Positions 17,588 to 26,015 of a stretch of DNA of 64,000 nt are shown here, in pieces (positions within the stretch are counted from its first letter, which is position 1; every line of letters begins with the position of its first letter). The notes under the pieces are model-generated. The model searched no databases, was not told the origin of the DNA, and worked only from the letters and a program-made list of their open reading frames with translations. Location: contig NZ_JARXVM010000003.1 in the NCBI RefSeq assembly GCF_029892285.1, forward strand, positions 186,001 through 250,000, read 5' to 3'. The DNA comes from Rhizobium sp. SG_E_25_P2. GTDB taxonomy: Bacteria > Pseudomonadota > Alphaproteobacteria > Rhizobiales > Rhizobiaceae. The translations under genes were made by a program, and so were the position numbers.

Positions 17588-17642
17588 TGGTCAATTGATT
17601 AGATCAACGATGATCAGTTTTCATGACTTTGGGAGGGGAAAC

Positions 17643-18980
17643 ATGAAGTCAATCAAGGGGATGAATCCGTCTGCCGGCACGGCAGTCTCGCGCCGCGCCA
17701 TTCTGAAGCTGGGCGCTACGGTTGCTGGTGCGGCCGCAGTGACGCTCCGCTTTCCGGCCGTGTATGCCGCCGAGTCCGATGTGCTGAAAATCGGCTGGGT
17801 CGCGGCCATGTCCGGCCCCGGTGCGCTGTTCGGCGAGCCTGTGGACTTCGTCCGGGCGCAGATGGAGCGCCTGTTTGCCGGCGGACTCCAGATCGGCGGC
17901 AAGAGCTATTCCGTGGAAATCCTGTTGCGTGACAGCCAGAGCTCGATCAATGTCGCGACCCAGGTTGCCATCGAGCTGATGACACGCGACAAGGTCGACA
18001 TCATCGTCGCCTCCGAGGCGCTCGCGGTGATCGGCGCCGGCCAGATGGCCGCCGTGACACGGACTCCGATGGTTTCTAGCATCCTGCCGTCCGATGCCGT
18101 CGTCGCCATGCGCGGTGGACCGGTGTCTTATGGTAACAATGGCACGCCCTGGACCTTCCACTTCTGCTTTGCCACCACCGATATCAGCGAGGCCTATGCA
18201 GGCCTCTGGGCGCCTGTCAGAAGCCGTCTCAACGATACGGTGGCGGTCAGCTTCGTCGACCAGGCGGCGGCCCAGGGCTTTGCCGATCCGGAACGGGGCC
18301 TGCCCGTGACACTGTCGAAAAACGGCTACAAGATGATCGATGGCGGCATGTTCAAGATGGAGACGCAGGACTTCTCCAATCAGGTCGCGACGTTTCAGGG
18401 CGCCAATGCCCAGATCCTGTCGGGTTTCATGTTCGCCGATCATTTCGCCGCTCTCTGGCGCAATGCCGCCCAGTCGAAATATCAGCCCGAGATTGCAACG
18501 GTGGCTGGCGCGTTCCTCTTTCCTGGCGGGATCGAGGCTTTGGGCGATCGCGGCGACGGCATGTCGACGGAAATCTGGTGGTCGCCGAAGCTGCCCTATG
18601 CTTCGTCGCTCAATGGCCAGAGCGCCAAGGACATGGTGGAGGAATGGGAGACCAGCACCGGCAAGCAGTGGACGGCTGTTCTGGGTTACACCCACGCCGT
18701 CTGGGAGGTTGCCGTCCAGGCGCTGAAATCCGCCTCCGATCCTAAGGACAAGGCGGCACTCCAAGCAGCGCTCTCCAAGACCTCGCTGGACACGGTGATC
18801 GGCAAGGTGGACTTCGCCTCCAGCGACGTCCCGGGGCTTGCCCGGACCTCGCTGGTTGCCGGTCAGTGGCGCAAGGCGAAGTCCGGCAAGTTCAAATATG
18901 ATCTGGTCGTGACCTATACCGGCGCCGGCTCGCCCTTGGCGGTCGAGGACGAGTTCAAGCTTTTGTCCGAACTGGCCTGA
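17643..18980 (+). CDS. ABC substrate-binding protein, branched-chain type, Tat signal (cassette 2)
   Basis: A 445-residue binding protein. The N-terminus carries SRRAILKLG (Ser16-Arg17-Arg18), close to the Tat consensus, then a hydrophobic stretch ending AVYAAE. The mature protein opens with LKIGWVAAMSGPGALFGEP. The start at 17643 has GGGAGGGGAA just upstream; an upstream ATG at 17610 is not needed. The C-terminal half (EIWWSPKLPY, then GKQWTAVLGYTHAVWEV) is shared with the binding proteins of cassettes 3 and 4, so the three are paralogues. Folding before export would suit a protein that binds a cofactor or folds fast, but the ligand is unknown. Confidence 0.88.
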   Translation: MKSIKGMNPSAGTAVSRRAILKLGATVAGAAAVTLRFPAVYAAESDVLKIGWVAAMSGPGALFGEPVDFVRAQMERLFAGGLQIGGKSYSVEILLRDSQSSINVATQVAIELMTRDKVDIIVASEALAVIGAGQMAAVTRTPMVSSILPSDAVVAMRGGPVSYGNNGTPWTFHFCFATTDISEAYAGLWAPVRSRLNDTVAVSFVDQAAAQGFADPERGLPVTLSKNGYKMIDGGMFKMETQDFSNQVATFQGANAQILSGFMFADHFAALWRNAAQSKYQPEIATVAGAFLFPGGIEALGDRGDGMSTEIWWSPKLPYASSLNGQSAKDMVEEWETSTGKQWTAVLGYTHAVWEVAVQALKSASDPKDKAALQAALSKTSLDTVIGKVDFASSDVPGLARTSLVAGQWRKAKSGKFKYDLVVTYTGAGSPLAVEDEFKLLSELA

Positions 18981-19059
18981 GTCGACGGAAACCAGGGAGC
19001 GGCTGCTCAGCAGGCGCCGCGCCCTGGATAGACTTGTGCGTATAGGAGGAGCTTGGCAC

Positions 19060-19782
19060 ATGTTGCACGCGACAGGCGTTTGCAAAAAATTTGGCGTGAA
19101 ACCGGTGGTCGACAAGGTCGACTTCTCCGTCGCGCGTGGAGAATGTCTCGGCGTCATCGGCCCGAATGGCGCCGGCAAGACGACGCTTTTCAACATTCTC
19201 GACGGCACCATTTCGATGGATGCCGGAACTGTGCGCCTGGGCGATGCTGACATCTCGCATCTTGCCCAGCACCAGCGGGCGCGTCTTGGACTGGGGCGAG
19301 CTTATCAGGTGCCGAGGACGTTTTCGGCCCTCAGCGTCTTTGAAAACGTTCTGGCCGGTGTCTTTCATGGGGCGCGGATCAGCGGCGCAGCAGCTGAGAT
19401 TGAAGCTCGGCGCATCCTTGAGATCGTCGGCCTGGCGGATCGGCGCAATGCTCCGGCCGGGGCGCTGCCGCTTCTCGACCGCAAGAGACTGGAGCTCGCA
19501 AAGGCGATGAGCGTCGGCAGCAAGGTCGTCCTTTTGGATGAAATTGCCGGCGGCCTCACGGAAGAGGAAGTGACGTTGATCGTCGAGATCGTCCGCACGC
19601 TCAAACAGGACCGGGCGGTGATCTGGATCGAGCACATCGCGCATGCGCTGATGGCCGTCGCCGACCGTCTGCTCGTGCTCAATTTTGGCTCCAAGCTGGC
19701 CGATGGCGATCCGGCCACCGTGATGGGGTCGAAACTGGTTCAGGAAATCTATCTCGGGATATCGGTTGATGACGCTGCTTGA
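19060..19782 (+). CDS. ABC ATPase, LivG type (cassette 2)
   Basis: A 240-residue ATPase. Walker A GPNGAGKTT at 34-42 and Walker B VVLLDEIAGG at 156-165. Where LivG normally has a YGQQRRLE-type signature it has LLDRKRLELAKA (138-149), and Walker B reads DEI rather than DEP. The same two changes occur in the LivG proteins of cassettes 3 and 4. The ATG at 19060 follows AGGAGG at 19044-19049. The 3' end overlaps the next gene by 14 bases. Confidence 0.87.
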   Translation: MLHATGVCKKFGVKPVVDKVDFSVARGECLGVIGPNGAGKTTLFNILDGTISMDAGTVRLGDADISHLAQHQRARLGLGRAYQVPRTFSALSVFENVLAGVFHGARISGAAAEIEARRILEIVGLADRRNAPAGALPLLDRKRLELAKAMSVGSKVVLLDEIAGGLTEEEVTLIVEIVRTLKQDRAVIWIEHIAHALMAVADRLLVLNFGSKLADGDPATVMGSKLVQEIYLGISVDDAA

Positions 19783-20476
19783 ACTGACCGACGTCGATGT
19801 CTTCTATCGCGATCTGCAGGCGGTCTTCGGGGTCTCGCTGCATGTCGATGCCGGTGAGACCGTTGCCGTTATCGGCGCCAATGGTGCTGGAAAATCCACC
19901 CTGCTGCGCGCCATGATCGGCCTGACGCAGATCCGCCGGGGCGCAATCCGGTTTCATCAGGAAGACATTGCCCATCTTCCCTGCCACCTGCTGTCACGGC
20001 GGGGTATTGCCATCGTACCCGAGGGCCGGCGGCTTTTCGGCTCCCTGTCGGTCGAGGAAAACCTTCTTCTGGCTGCCGCCCGCGCCCGCAAGGGGCCCTG
20101 GAGCCTTAAGGGCGTCTATGAACTCTTTCCGGCGATGCGCGAGTTTTGCCAGCACCGTGCGGCCGACATTTCCGGCGGCCAGCAACAGATGGTGGCAATC
20201 TCGCGCGCCCTGCTGACCAATCCTGACATCCTGCTCTGCGATGAACTGTCGCTCGGTCTCGCGCCGAAGGTGATCGGGGACATCTATGCCTGCTTTGCCG
20301 ACATCCGGAAAACGGGTGTCGCGATCGTCATGGTCGAGCAGGACACGGTGCGGGCGCGGCAACAATCGGACAGGCTCTATTGCCTGCTCAAGGGACGGGT
20401 GACGCTGGAGGCCAGATCGGATTCGGTCGGGCAGGACGATATCCGGAATGCCTATTTCGGAGAAACGTACGCATGA
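19769..20476 (+). CDS. ABC ATPase, LivF type (cassette 2)
   Basis: A 235-residue ATPase with Walker A GANGAGKST, canonical signature ISGGQQQM and Walker B ILLCDELSLGLAPK. Start ATG at 19769 lies within the end of the LivG gene; a TTG one codon earlier is possible. It overlaps the permease gene by ATGA. It should form an unequal pair with the LivG-type subunit, whose signature is degenerate. Confidence 0.87.
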   Translation: MTLLELTDVDVFYRDLQAVFGVSLHVDAGETVAVIGANGAGKSTLLRAMIGLTQIRRGAIRFHQEDIAHLPCHLLSRRGIAIVPEGRRLFGSLSVEENLLLAAARARKGPWSLKGVYELFPAMREFCQHRAADISGGQQQMVAISRALLTNPDILLCDELSLGLAPKVIGDIYACFADIRKTGVAIVMVEQDTVRARQQSDRLYCLLKGRVTLEARSDSVGQDDIRNAYFGETYA

Positions 20477-21345
20477 ACATCACCGTCTCCATCATCAACG
20501 GGCTGATGGTCGGGGGGCTTTACGGCCTTTTCGGCCTCGGCCTCGCCTTTGCCTTCGGCATCATGCGCATCGTCAACATCGCCCATGGCGAATTCATCGT
20601 GCTCGGCGCCTATCTCGGCGCTACGGTGCTCGCGGCGACGGGTCTGCCGCTGCCGCTCGTCGTCGTCTGTGTGGCGCTTGCCAGTTTCGCACTCGGCTGG
20701 CTGTTGCAGACGGCTGTGCTCAATCGCATGATCGGCGCCAATCCGGTTCCCGCCATGGTGACCATGATGGGTCTGTCGATCATCATCCGAAATGCGCTGG
20801 TCGAGTACTTCGGCGCCGATATCCGTTCTATCGATGTCGGGCCGCTGCAGGACCAGGGCGTGTCCATCCTGGGCGTCTCGATCGGGGTCTTGCCGATCAT
20901 GATCTTCGGCCTGTCGATTGCGCTGTTCGTCGCGATGCATCTGCTGCTGACCCGCACGACGCTCGGGCGCGCGTTTCGCGCCGCAGCCGATGATTACGAA
21001 ATCCTCGAAACGCTGGGATATAATCGCCGTCGGATCTATGCGATCGCCATGGGTCTCGCCGTCACGCTGTCGGCAGTTGCCGGCTTCCTGCTGGCGATGC
21101 GCAGCGCTTATTCGCCCTATAGCGGCGTCGAAAGGCTGCTCATCTCCTTCGAGGTGGTGATCATCGGCGGGTTGGGCTCGCTTCGTGGCAGCTTCCTCGC
21201 CGGCCTGTTCCTCGGAGTCGTGCAGCTGGTCGGACTCAGCATCAATCCCAATTCGGGTCCTCTCTTCGGGCATCTGGCCTTTTTCACCATACTCCTGGCC
21301 AAACAGGCGAATCTGCCGGGCCTTTTCCTGCGGAGACGCACATGA
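20473..21345 (+). CDS. ABC permease, LivH type (cassette 2)
   Basis: A 290-residue permease with about eight membrane segments. The opening GLMVGGLYGLFGLGLAFAFG and IVNIAHGEFIVLGAY are the LivH hallmarks. The start at 20473 overlaps the livF stop by ATGA, and its own stop overlaps the next permease by ATGA, so the cassette is tightly coupled. Paralogues: 49355-50212 and 59636-60502. Confidence 0.88.
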   Translation: MNITVSIINGLMVGGLYGLFGLGLAFAFGIMRIVNIAHGEFIVLGAYLGATVLAATGLPLPLVVVCVALASFALGWLLQTAVLNRMIGANPVPAMVTMMGLSIIIRNALVEYFGADIRSIDVGPLQDQGVSILGVSIGVLPIMIFGLSIALFVAMHLLLTRTTLGRAFRAAADDYEILETLGYNRRRIYAIAMGLAVTLSAVAGFLLAMRSAYSPYSGVERLLISFEVVIIGGLGSLRGSFLAGLFLGVVQLVGLSINPNSGPLFGHLAFFTILLAKQANLPGLFLRRRT

Positions 21346-22313
21346 CGGTCGCGATCAGCTTCCTCTCGCGGGGGGCCGCCTGGCTGTCCCCCGGCGTGAT
21401 CATCACGCTCGTGCTCGCCCTTTGCCTGCTCTCCCTGCCGATCGATCGTCGCCTGGCCATGGAGATCTGCCTGGTGCTTGCCATGGCCCAGGGCTGGAAC
21501 CTGCTGTGCGGTTATACCGGTCTGCTCTCCTTCGGGCATCAGGCCTTCATCGGCGTCGGCGCCTATTCGCTGTTCCTGTGCATGAACACTTTCGGGCTCT
21601 CGGCCTATCTCGGGCTTATCTGCAGCGCGGTGATCTCGGCCCTGGTTGCGCTTGTGATCGCGCTCCTGCTCAAGGGATCACGCGACGCCTATTTCTCCAT
21701 CGGCATCTGGGTGCTGGCCGATTGCCTGCGTCTGCTGGTCGGTCAGTGGGAATGGGCCGGCTCCTCCCGGGGCATTGTGCTCGACACCTCGCGGATCGAC
21801 GTCGCGACCTTTGCCGACAGCGTCTTCTTCATGGCGTTGGCGCTGGCCGTCTTGACGCAGCTTGGCATTGTCCGCCTGCTGCGCTCGCGGGCGGGCCTCA
21901 GCCTGATGGCGATCCGGGACAACGAAACGGCAGCTGCGAGCGTCGGGATTGCGACCGCCAGTTCGCGGATCGCGGCCTTCGTGCTCTCGGCCGTGATCTG
22001 CGCAGTCGCCGGTGCGATCTACTACCTGTCGGTTCTCTATGTTGATCCGGCCGGCGCCTTCGACATCGACTGGCAGATCCGAATTCTCTTCATCGTCATT
22101 GTCGGCGGGGTCGGCACGCTTGAAGGACCCTTCATCGGCGCGTTGATCTATTTTGCGCTGCGCGAGCTTTTCCAGGATTCAGGTGGCGCCTTCCTGATTA
22201 TCCAGGGCGCCATTGCGGCTGTCACGATGTTCGTAGCGCCCCAGGGGATCTGGGGATTGATCCAGGCGCGGACCGGCTGGCAACTGTTCCCGACCCGCTG
22301 GATCTCGCGATGA
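21342..22313 (+). CDS. ABC permease, LivM type (cassette 2)
   Basis: A 323-residue permease with about nine hydrophobic segments. NLLCGYTGLLSFGHQAFIGV is the LivM signature and IRDNETAAASVGI the cytoplasmic coupling loop. It ends the transporter part of cassette 2; a DUF3237 gene follows 49 bases later, probably in the same operon. Confidence 0.88.
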   Translation: MTVAISFLSRGAAWLSPGVIITLVLALCLLSLPIDRRLAMEICLVLAMAQGWNLLCGYTGLLSFGHQAFIGVGAYSLFLCMNTFGLSAYLGLICSAVISALVALVIALLLKGSRDAYFSIGIWVLADCLRLLVGQWEWAGSSRGIVLDTSRIDVATFADSVFFMALALAVLTQLGIVRLLRSRAGLSLMAIRDNETAAASVGIATASSRIAAFVLSAVICAVAGAIYYLSVLYVDPAGAFDIDWQIRILFIVIVGGVGTLEGPFIGALIYFALRELFQDSGGAFLIIQGAIAAVTMFVAPQGIWGLIQARTGWQLFPTRWISR

Positions 22314-22362
22314 CGAGACAGAGGCCAGCGCCAGCATCATCGAGCGGAAAGGGGAGCAGATC

Positions 22363-22839
22363 ATGACGGACAGACTGACGGCGATCACGCCTGTGCTGAA
22401 TTTTGCATTCGACATTCATGTCGATCTCGGACAACCGGTCATCGTCGGTCGTGGGCGCCTGGGGGAGCGGCGGATCTTCCCGATCGTCGGCGGCGCAATC
22501 TCGGGTCCGAGGTTGCGTGGCCGGGTCTGCCCGGGCGGGGCCGATTATGCGCTGGTGCGCAACGACGGCTGCACGATCGTCAGCGCTCATTACATGCTGG
22601 AAGCTGAGGACGGGACGGCGATCTACATTCGCAACGAGGGCCTGTTCGTCGCCTCGTCTGACGTGATCGCGCAGGTCGACAGCGGCGTGGTCATGGCGCC
22701 TGACAGCTATTATTTCCGTGCTGCGCCGGTCTTCGATGCGCCGGAGGGGCCACATGCCTGGTTGAGCGACCGACTGTTCGTCTCGTCCTGCGCTTTTCGC
22801 CCGACTGACGTGACAATTTCTGTCTACACGGTCGACTGA
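22363..22839 (+). CDS. DUF3237-family protein
   Basis: A 158-residue protein of the DUF3237 family, a small beta-barrel of unknown function. Typical features: an early GRRIFPI-like turn (here ERRIFPIVGGAISGP), then PGGADYALVRNDG and YMLEAEDGTAIYIRNEG. There is no signal peptide or membrane segment. It follows the LivM gene of cassette 2 with an AAGGGGAGCAG ribosome site. Genes of this family often sit beside catabolic or transport genes, so it probably acts on the compound brought in by cassette 2; the reaction is unknown. Confidence 0.75.
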   Translation: MTDRLTAITPVLNFAFDIHVDLGQPVIVGRGRLGERRIFPIVGGAISGPRLRGRVCPGGADYALVRNDGCTIVSAHYMLEAEDGTAIYIRNEGLFVASSDVIAQVDSGVVMAPDSYYFRAAPVFDAPEGPHAWLSDRLFVSSCAFRPTDVTISVYTVD

Positions 22840-22955
22840 GCGCGATCTCCTGGCGGGGAGGGCGCCAGGTGAAAAGACTACCGCTGGCGGAGGGCAGGCG
22901 AGATAAGACTGCGGCCTGACTCGAGGAGGGAGACTCGGCGCGCCAACACAGATGT

Positions 22956-23281
22956 TCAGATCGCGTCCCAGGAGTGGTGTAGCTTTTGACACGCGCGGCG
23001 CATTCCGGCATTGGGCCGCAGAATGGCGTGGTCGTTTGAAAGATTCCGACAACCTCTGTGCGCCGCTTGATCTCGCCGTTCAGGCGCTCGATGGGATTGG
23101 TCGAGTGCAACGGCGCCCAATGCAGCTTTGGGAAGCTCATATAGGCCAGCACATCGTTCTCTGCATTGTCCATGAGTGTGGCGAGCTTGGGCGCTTTCGG
23201 CCTGATCTGGTTGGCGACGCTGCGCCATTGGGCGCTGGCGGCCTCAGATGTCTCCTGAGCGAACGCCCCGCATAGATGCAA
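22956..23281 (-). pseudogene. IS256-family transposase relic (C-terminal part, frameshifted)
   Basis: On the - strand from 23263 the frame reads FAQETSEAASAQWRSVANQI, then AENDVLAYMSFPK and STNPIERLNGEIKRRTEVVG, the conserved C-terminal region of IS256/Mutator transposases including the catalytic-glutamate neighbourhood ERLNGEIKRR. After about 23039 the match moves to another frame (NDHAIL...) and fades near 22956. The N-terminal two thirds and both ends are missing. It separates cassette 2 from the cat/ben operon. The stretch 22840-22955 shows nothing I recognise. Confidence 0.8.
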
Positions 23282-23343
23282 AGCGTTGAAATCTTATCCG
23301 CGCATCAACGCCCTCGCCCTGTGCATTGCTGTAGCCTTCCATC

Positions 23344-23358
23344 ATACCTATTGGGTAT
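23344..23358. promoter_or_regulatory. CatM/BenM-type LysR binding site upstream of catB
   Basis: ATACCTATTGGGTAT is a perfect match to the ATAC-N7-GTAT site known for BenM and CatM. It lies 57 bases before the catB ATG. The LysR gene at 36466-37404 is the obvious partner, and a second perfect site lies at 36397-36411. Confidence 0.7.
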
Positions 23359-23415
23359 GGAGCGGAACCAACACGGTCTTGGACGCCTGCGGCGTCGCTG
23401 TGCATTATCCTCGCC

Positions 23416-24597
23416 ATGAACGCGACCTTTCCTCCCCCATTGGCGGCGCTTGCCGCAACCCCGACGGTCGAATGCATTGAAACAATGCTGGTCGACCTGC
23501 CGACGATACGCCCGCACAGGCTTTCGGTAGCCACCATGAACGGCCAGACGCTGATGATCGTTCGGATCCGTTGCAGTGATGGCATTGTCGGCATTGGCGA
23601 GGGCACGACGATTGGCGGGCTTGCCTATGGAGGCGAGAGCCCGGAGAGCATGAAGCTTGCGATCGATCGATATTTTTCTGCCGTCATGATCGGCCAGGAT
23701 GCGAGCCGCGTCCAGGCGCTGATGGCGAGGATCGGCAAGATGATCAAGGACAATCGGTTCGCCAAGAGTGCTGTCGAGACCGCGCTTCTCGATGCCCACG
23801 GCAAGCGGGTGGGGTTGCCGGTAAGCGAGCTGATGGGTGGACGCCGGCGTGACCGTTTGCCGGTTGCGTGGACCCTGGCTTCCGGCGACACGGGTCGCGA
23901 TATCGATGAGGCGGAAAAGATGCTTTCTCTCCGCCGCCACTCGATCTTCAAGTTGAAGATCGGGCTGAGGTCTGTGCGTGAGGATGTGGCCCATGTCGCC
24001 GCGATCAAACGCGCCATCGGCGAGCATGGAACGGTGCGCGTCGATGTCAACATGGCCTGGACAGAGACGGATGCGCGTCTCGGCATCGCAGCGCTTGCAG
24101 ACGCCGGCTGCGAGTTGGTGGAGCAGCCGGTGCAGTCTGCGGCAGCGCTCGGTCGTCTCGTTCGTCGCTTCCCGATTGCCCTGATGGCGGACGAATCCTT
24201 GCAGGGACCTGAAAGCGCCTTCGAGATGGCGCGCAACAACAGCGCCGATGTCTTCGCCGTCAAGGTGGAGCAGAACGGCGGCGCGTTCAACGCGCAACGG
24301 GTGGCGGCGATTGCCGATGCGGCCGGTGTCGAACTCTACGGTGGCACCATGCTCGAAGGGGCGGTAGGCACCATCATCTCCGCGCAGGTTTTTTCGACAT
24401 TTGCCAACCTGCAATGGGGTACCGAACTGTTCGGCCCGCTTCTCCTCACCGAGGAGATTCTGGAGACGCCTCTCGATTACAGCGATTTCTCGCTGCTCGT
24501 TCCCCACGGGCCGGGCCTTGGCGTCACGCTGGACGCGGACAAGCTCGCCCACTTCACGCGCGACGGGTCGTTCACCGTCACCCGGGCTACAGATTGA
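23416..24597 (+). CDS. catB: Muconate cycloisomerase
   Basis: A 393-residue enolase-superfamily enzyme converting cis,cis-muconate to muconolactone. Catalytic Lys179 and Lys181 (FKLKIG), metal ligands Asp210 (VRVDVNMAW), Glu236 (LVEQPV) and Asp259 (MADES), and Lys283 (AVKVEQNGG) are all in place. Length is normal. The first 15 residues are poorly conserved in character, so a slightly later start cannot be excluded. It heads catBCA-benABCD-benK-pcaD and has a BenM/CatM-type site in front. Confidence 0.93.
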   Translation: MNATFPPPLAALAATPTVECIETMLVDLPTIRPHRLSVATMNGQTLMIVRIRCSDGIVGIGEGTTIGGLAYGGESPESMKLAIDRYFSAVMIGQDASRVQALMARIGKMIKDNRFAKSAVETALLDAHGKRVGLPVSELMGGRRRDRLPVAWTLASGDTGRDIDEAEKMLSLRRHSIFKLKIGLRSVREDVAHVAAIKRAIGEHGTVRVDVNMAWTETDARLGIAALADAGCELVEQPVQSAAALGRLVRRFPIALMADESLQGPESAFEMARNNSADVFAVKVEQNGGAFNAQRVAAIADAAGVELYGGTMLEGAVGTIISAQVFSTFANLQWGTELFGPLLLTEEILETPLDYSDFSLLVPHGPGLGVTLDADKLAHFTRDGSFTVTRATD

Positions 24598-24610
24598 GGA
24601 GGCTATCACC

Positions 24611-24901
24611 ATGCTCTTTCACGTCACAATGAATGTCGAGCTGCCTCACGATCTGCCGGAAAACGACGTGGCGGAGATCCTGCAGCGGGAGAAGGCCTAT
24701 TCGCAGGACCTGCAGCAAATCGGCAAGTGGCGGCATATCTGGCGGATCGCCGGCCAGTACGCGAATATCAGCATCTTCGATGTGGCCGACAATGACGAGC
24801 TGCATCAGCTGCTCTGCGGCCTTCCGCTTTTCAAGTTCATGGACATCCAGGTGACGCCGCTGCTTCGGCATCCCTCGGCTGTCCGTGCTGACGACAGTTA
24901 A
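24611..24901 (+). CDS. catC: Muconolactone delta-isomerase
   Basis: A 96-residue protein of the CatC family, normal length. MLFHVTMNVELPHDLP, then REKAYSQDLQQIGKWRHIWRI and FKFMDIQVTPLLRHPS are the family blocks. It isomerises muconolactone to 3-oxoadipate enol-lactone. It starts 13 bases after catB with a GAGGAGG ribosome site. Confidence 0.95.
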   Translation: MLFHVTMNVELPHDLPENDVAEILQREKAYSQDLQQIGKWRHIWRIAGQYANISIFDVADNDELHQLLCGLPLFKFMDIQVTPLLRHPSAVRADDS

Positions 24902-24957
24902 TCCCTTGCGCCAGGTTTAGCCGGGCGCGCACCAGACCCATGTGAGGAGGACATGAC

Positions 24958-25896
24958 ATGACTGTAACCATTTTCAATCGCCCCGACATTCAGGATTTCC
25001 TGAAGGTGTTGAGCGGCCTCGACCAGACCAACGGCAATCCGCGCGTCAAGCAGATCGTCCACCGGATCGTTTCCGACCTGTTCAAGGCTATCGACGATCT
25101 CGACATCACCCCGGATGAATACTGGATTGCCGTGGCTTGGCTGAACGAGATCGGTGCAGCCGGCCAGGCCGGTCTCATCTCGCCCGGTCTCGGGCTCGAT
25201 CACTTCCTCGATGAGCGCCTCGACGCTATCGACGAGGCGCTGGGCATCAAGAACGAGACGCCGCGCACCATCGAAGGGCCGCTTTACGTGGCAGGCGCGC
25301 CGGAATGTCATGGCTTTGCCCGTCTCGACGACGGCAGGGATACGGATGGTCACACGCTGATCATGCACGGAACCGTCTATGGTTCGGACGGCAAGCCGAT
25401 GCCCGGCGCCAAGGTGGAAGTCTGGCACTGCGATACGCGCGGCTTCTATTCGCATTTCGACCCGACAGGCCAGCAAGCGCCGTTCAACATGCGTCGCACG
25501 ATCATTGCCGACGACCAGGGGCGCTACAAGTTCCAGAGCATCGTTCCACATGGCTACGGTGTTCCTCCGGGCAGCCCCACGGAAAAACTGCTTTCCGCAC
25601 TTGGCCGTCACGGCCAGCGGCCGGCCCATGTCCATTTCTTCATCAGCGCCGATGGTCACCGCAAGCTGACGACGCAGATCAACATCGCCGGCGATCCGCT
25701 GATCAACGACGATTTCGCCTATGCCACCCGTGACGGTCTTGTTCCGGATGTGATCGAGCGCACGGACGATGCCGGCATCAAGGCCAATGGCCTGAATGGT
25801 CCGTTCGCCGAGATTGTCTTCGATATCAAGCTGACCGCGCTGGTGAATGGCGTCGACAATCAGCTGAACGCCCAGCGCAAGCGCGCCGCTGCCTGA
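24958..25896 (+). CDS. catA: Catechol 1,2-dioxygenase
   Basis: A 312-residue intradiol ring-cleavage dioxygenase, catechol to cis,cis-muconate. The four Fe(III) ligands fall at Tyr164 (GFYSHFD), Tyr200 (PHGYGVP), His224 and His226 (RPAHVHF), the same numbering as the well-studied pseudomonad enzymes. The N-terminal helical dimer domain is complete. Ribosome site GAGGAG at 24943-24948. A hairpin separates it from benA. Confidence 0.95.
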   Translation: MTVTIFNRPDIQDFLKVLSGLDQTNGNPRVKQIVHRIVSDLFKAIDDLDITPDEYWIAVAWLNEIGAAGQAGLISPGLGLDHFLDERLDAIDEALGIKNETPRTIEGPLYVAGAPECHGFARLDDGRDTDGHTLIMHGTVYGSDGKPMPGAKVEVWHCDTRGFYSHFDPTGQQAPFNMRRTIIADDQGRYKFQSIVPHGYGVPPGSPTEKLLSALGRHGQRPAHVHFFISADGHRKLTTQINIAGDPLINDDFAYATRDGLVPDVIERTDDAGIKANGLNGPFAEIVFDIKLTALVNGVDNQLNAQRKRAAA

Positions 25897-25902
25897 GCAT
25901 TC

Positions 25903-25928
25903 GGCGGTCCAGCTTCGGGTGGACCGCC
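25903..25928. terminator. Hairpin after catA
   Basis: GGCGGTCCA (25903-25911) pairs with TGGACCGCC (25920-25928) over an 8-base loop containing TTCG, followed by ATCTTTGCTCT. It starts seven bases after the catA stop. It may partly terminate or shield the 3' end of the cat message. Confidence 0.55.
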
Positions 25929-25982
25929 ATCTTTGCTCTCAAACGTCATCGACATCGTTGCAATGGATCGGCCGGGGAACGG

Positions 25983-26000
25983 CCGGAGGGCCCCCTCCGG
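25983..26000 (+). promoter_or_regulatory. GC-rich hairpin directly before the benA ribosome site
   Basis: CCGGAGGG and CCCTCCGG flank a central CC, just ahead of the GGCGGGAGAG ribosome site of benA; a second small pair CGGCC/GGCCG lies at 25969-25984. In the mRNA this could limit benA translation. Confidence 0.4.
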
Positions 26001-26015
26001 GGCGGGAGAGAAACC

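Noticed and set aside
17649-19253. Long open frame on the - strand opposite the cassette 2 binding-protein and LivG genes (over 500 codons)
   Set aside because: It runs through two conserved genes on the + strand, has no recognisable domain, and is rich in Arg/Gly/His as expected from an antisense frame of GC-rich code.
23305-24612. Long - strand open frame opposite catB
   Set aside because: catB has every catalytic residue on the + strand; the antisense frame resembles no family.
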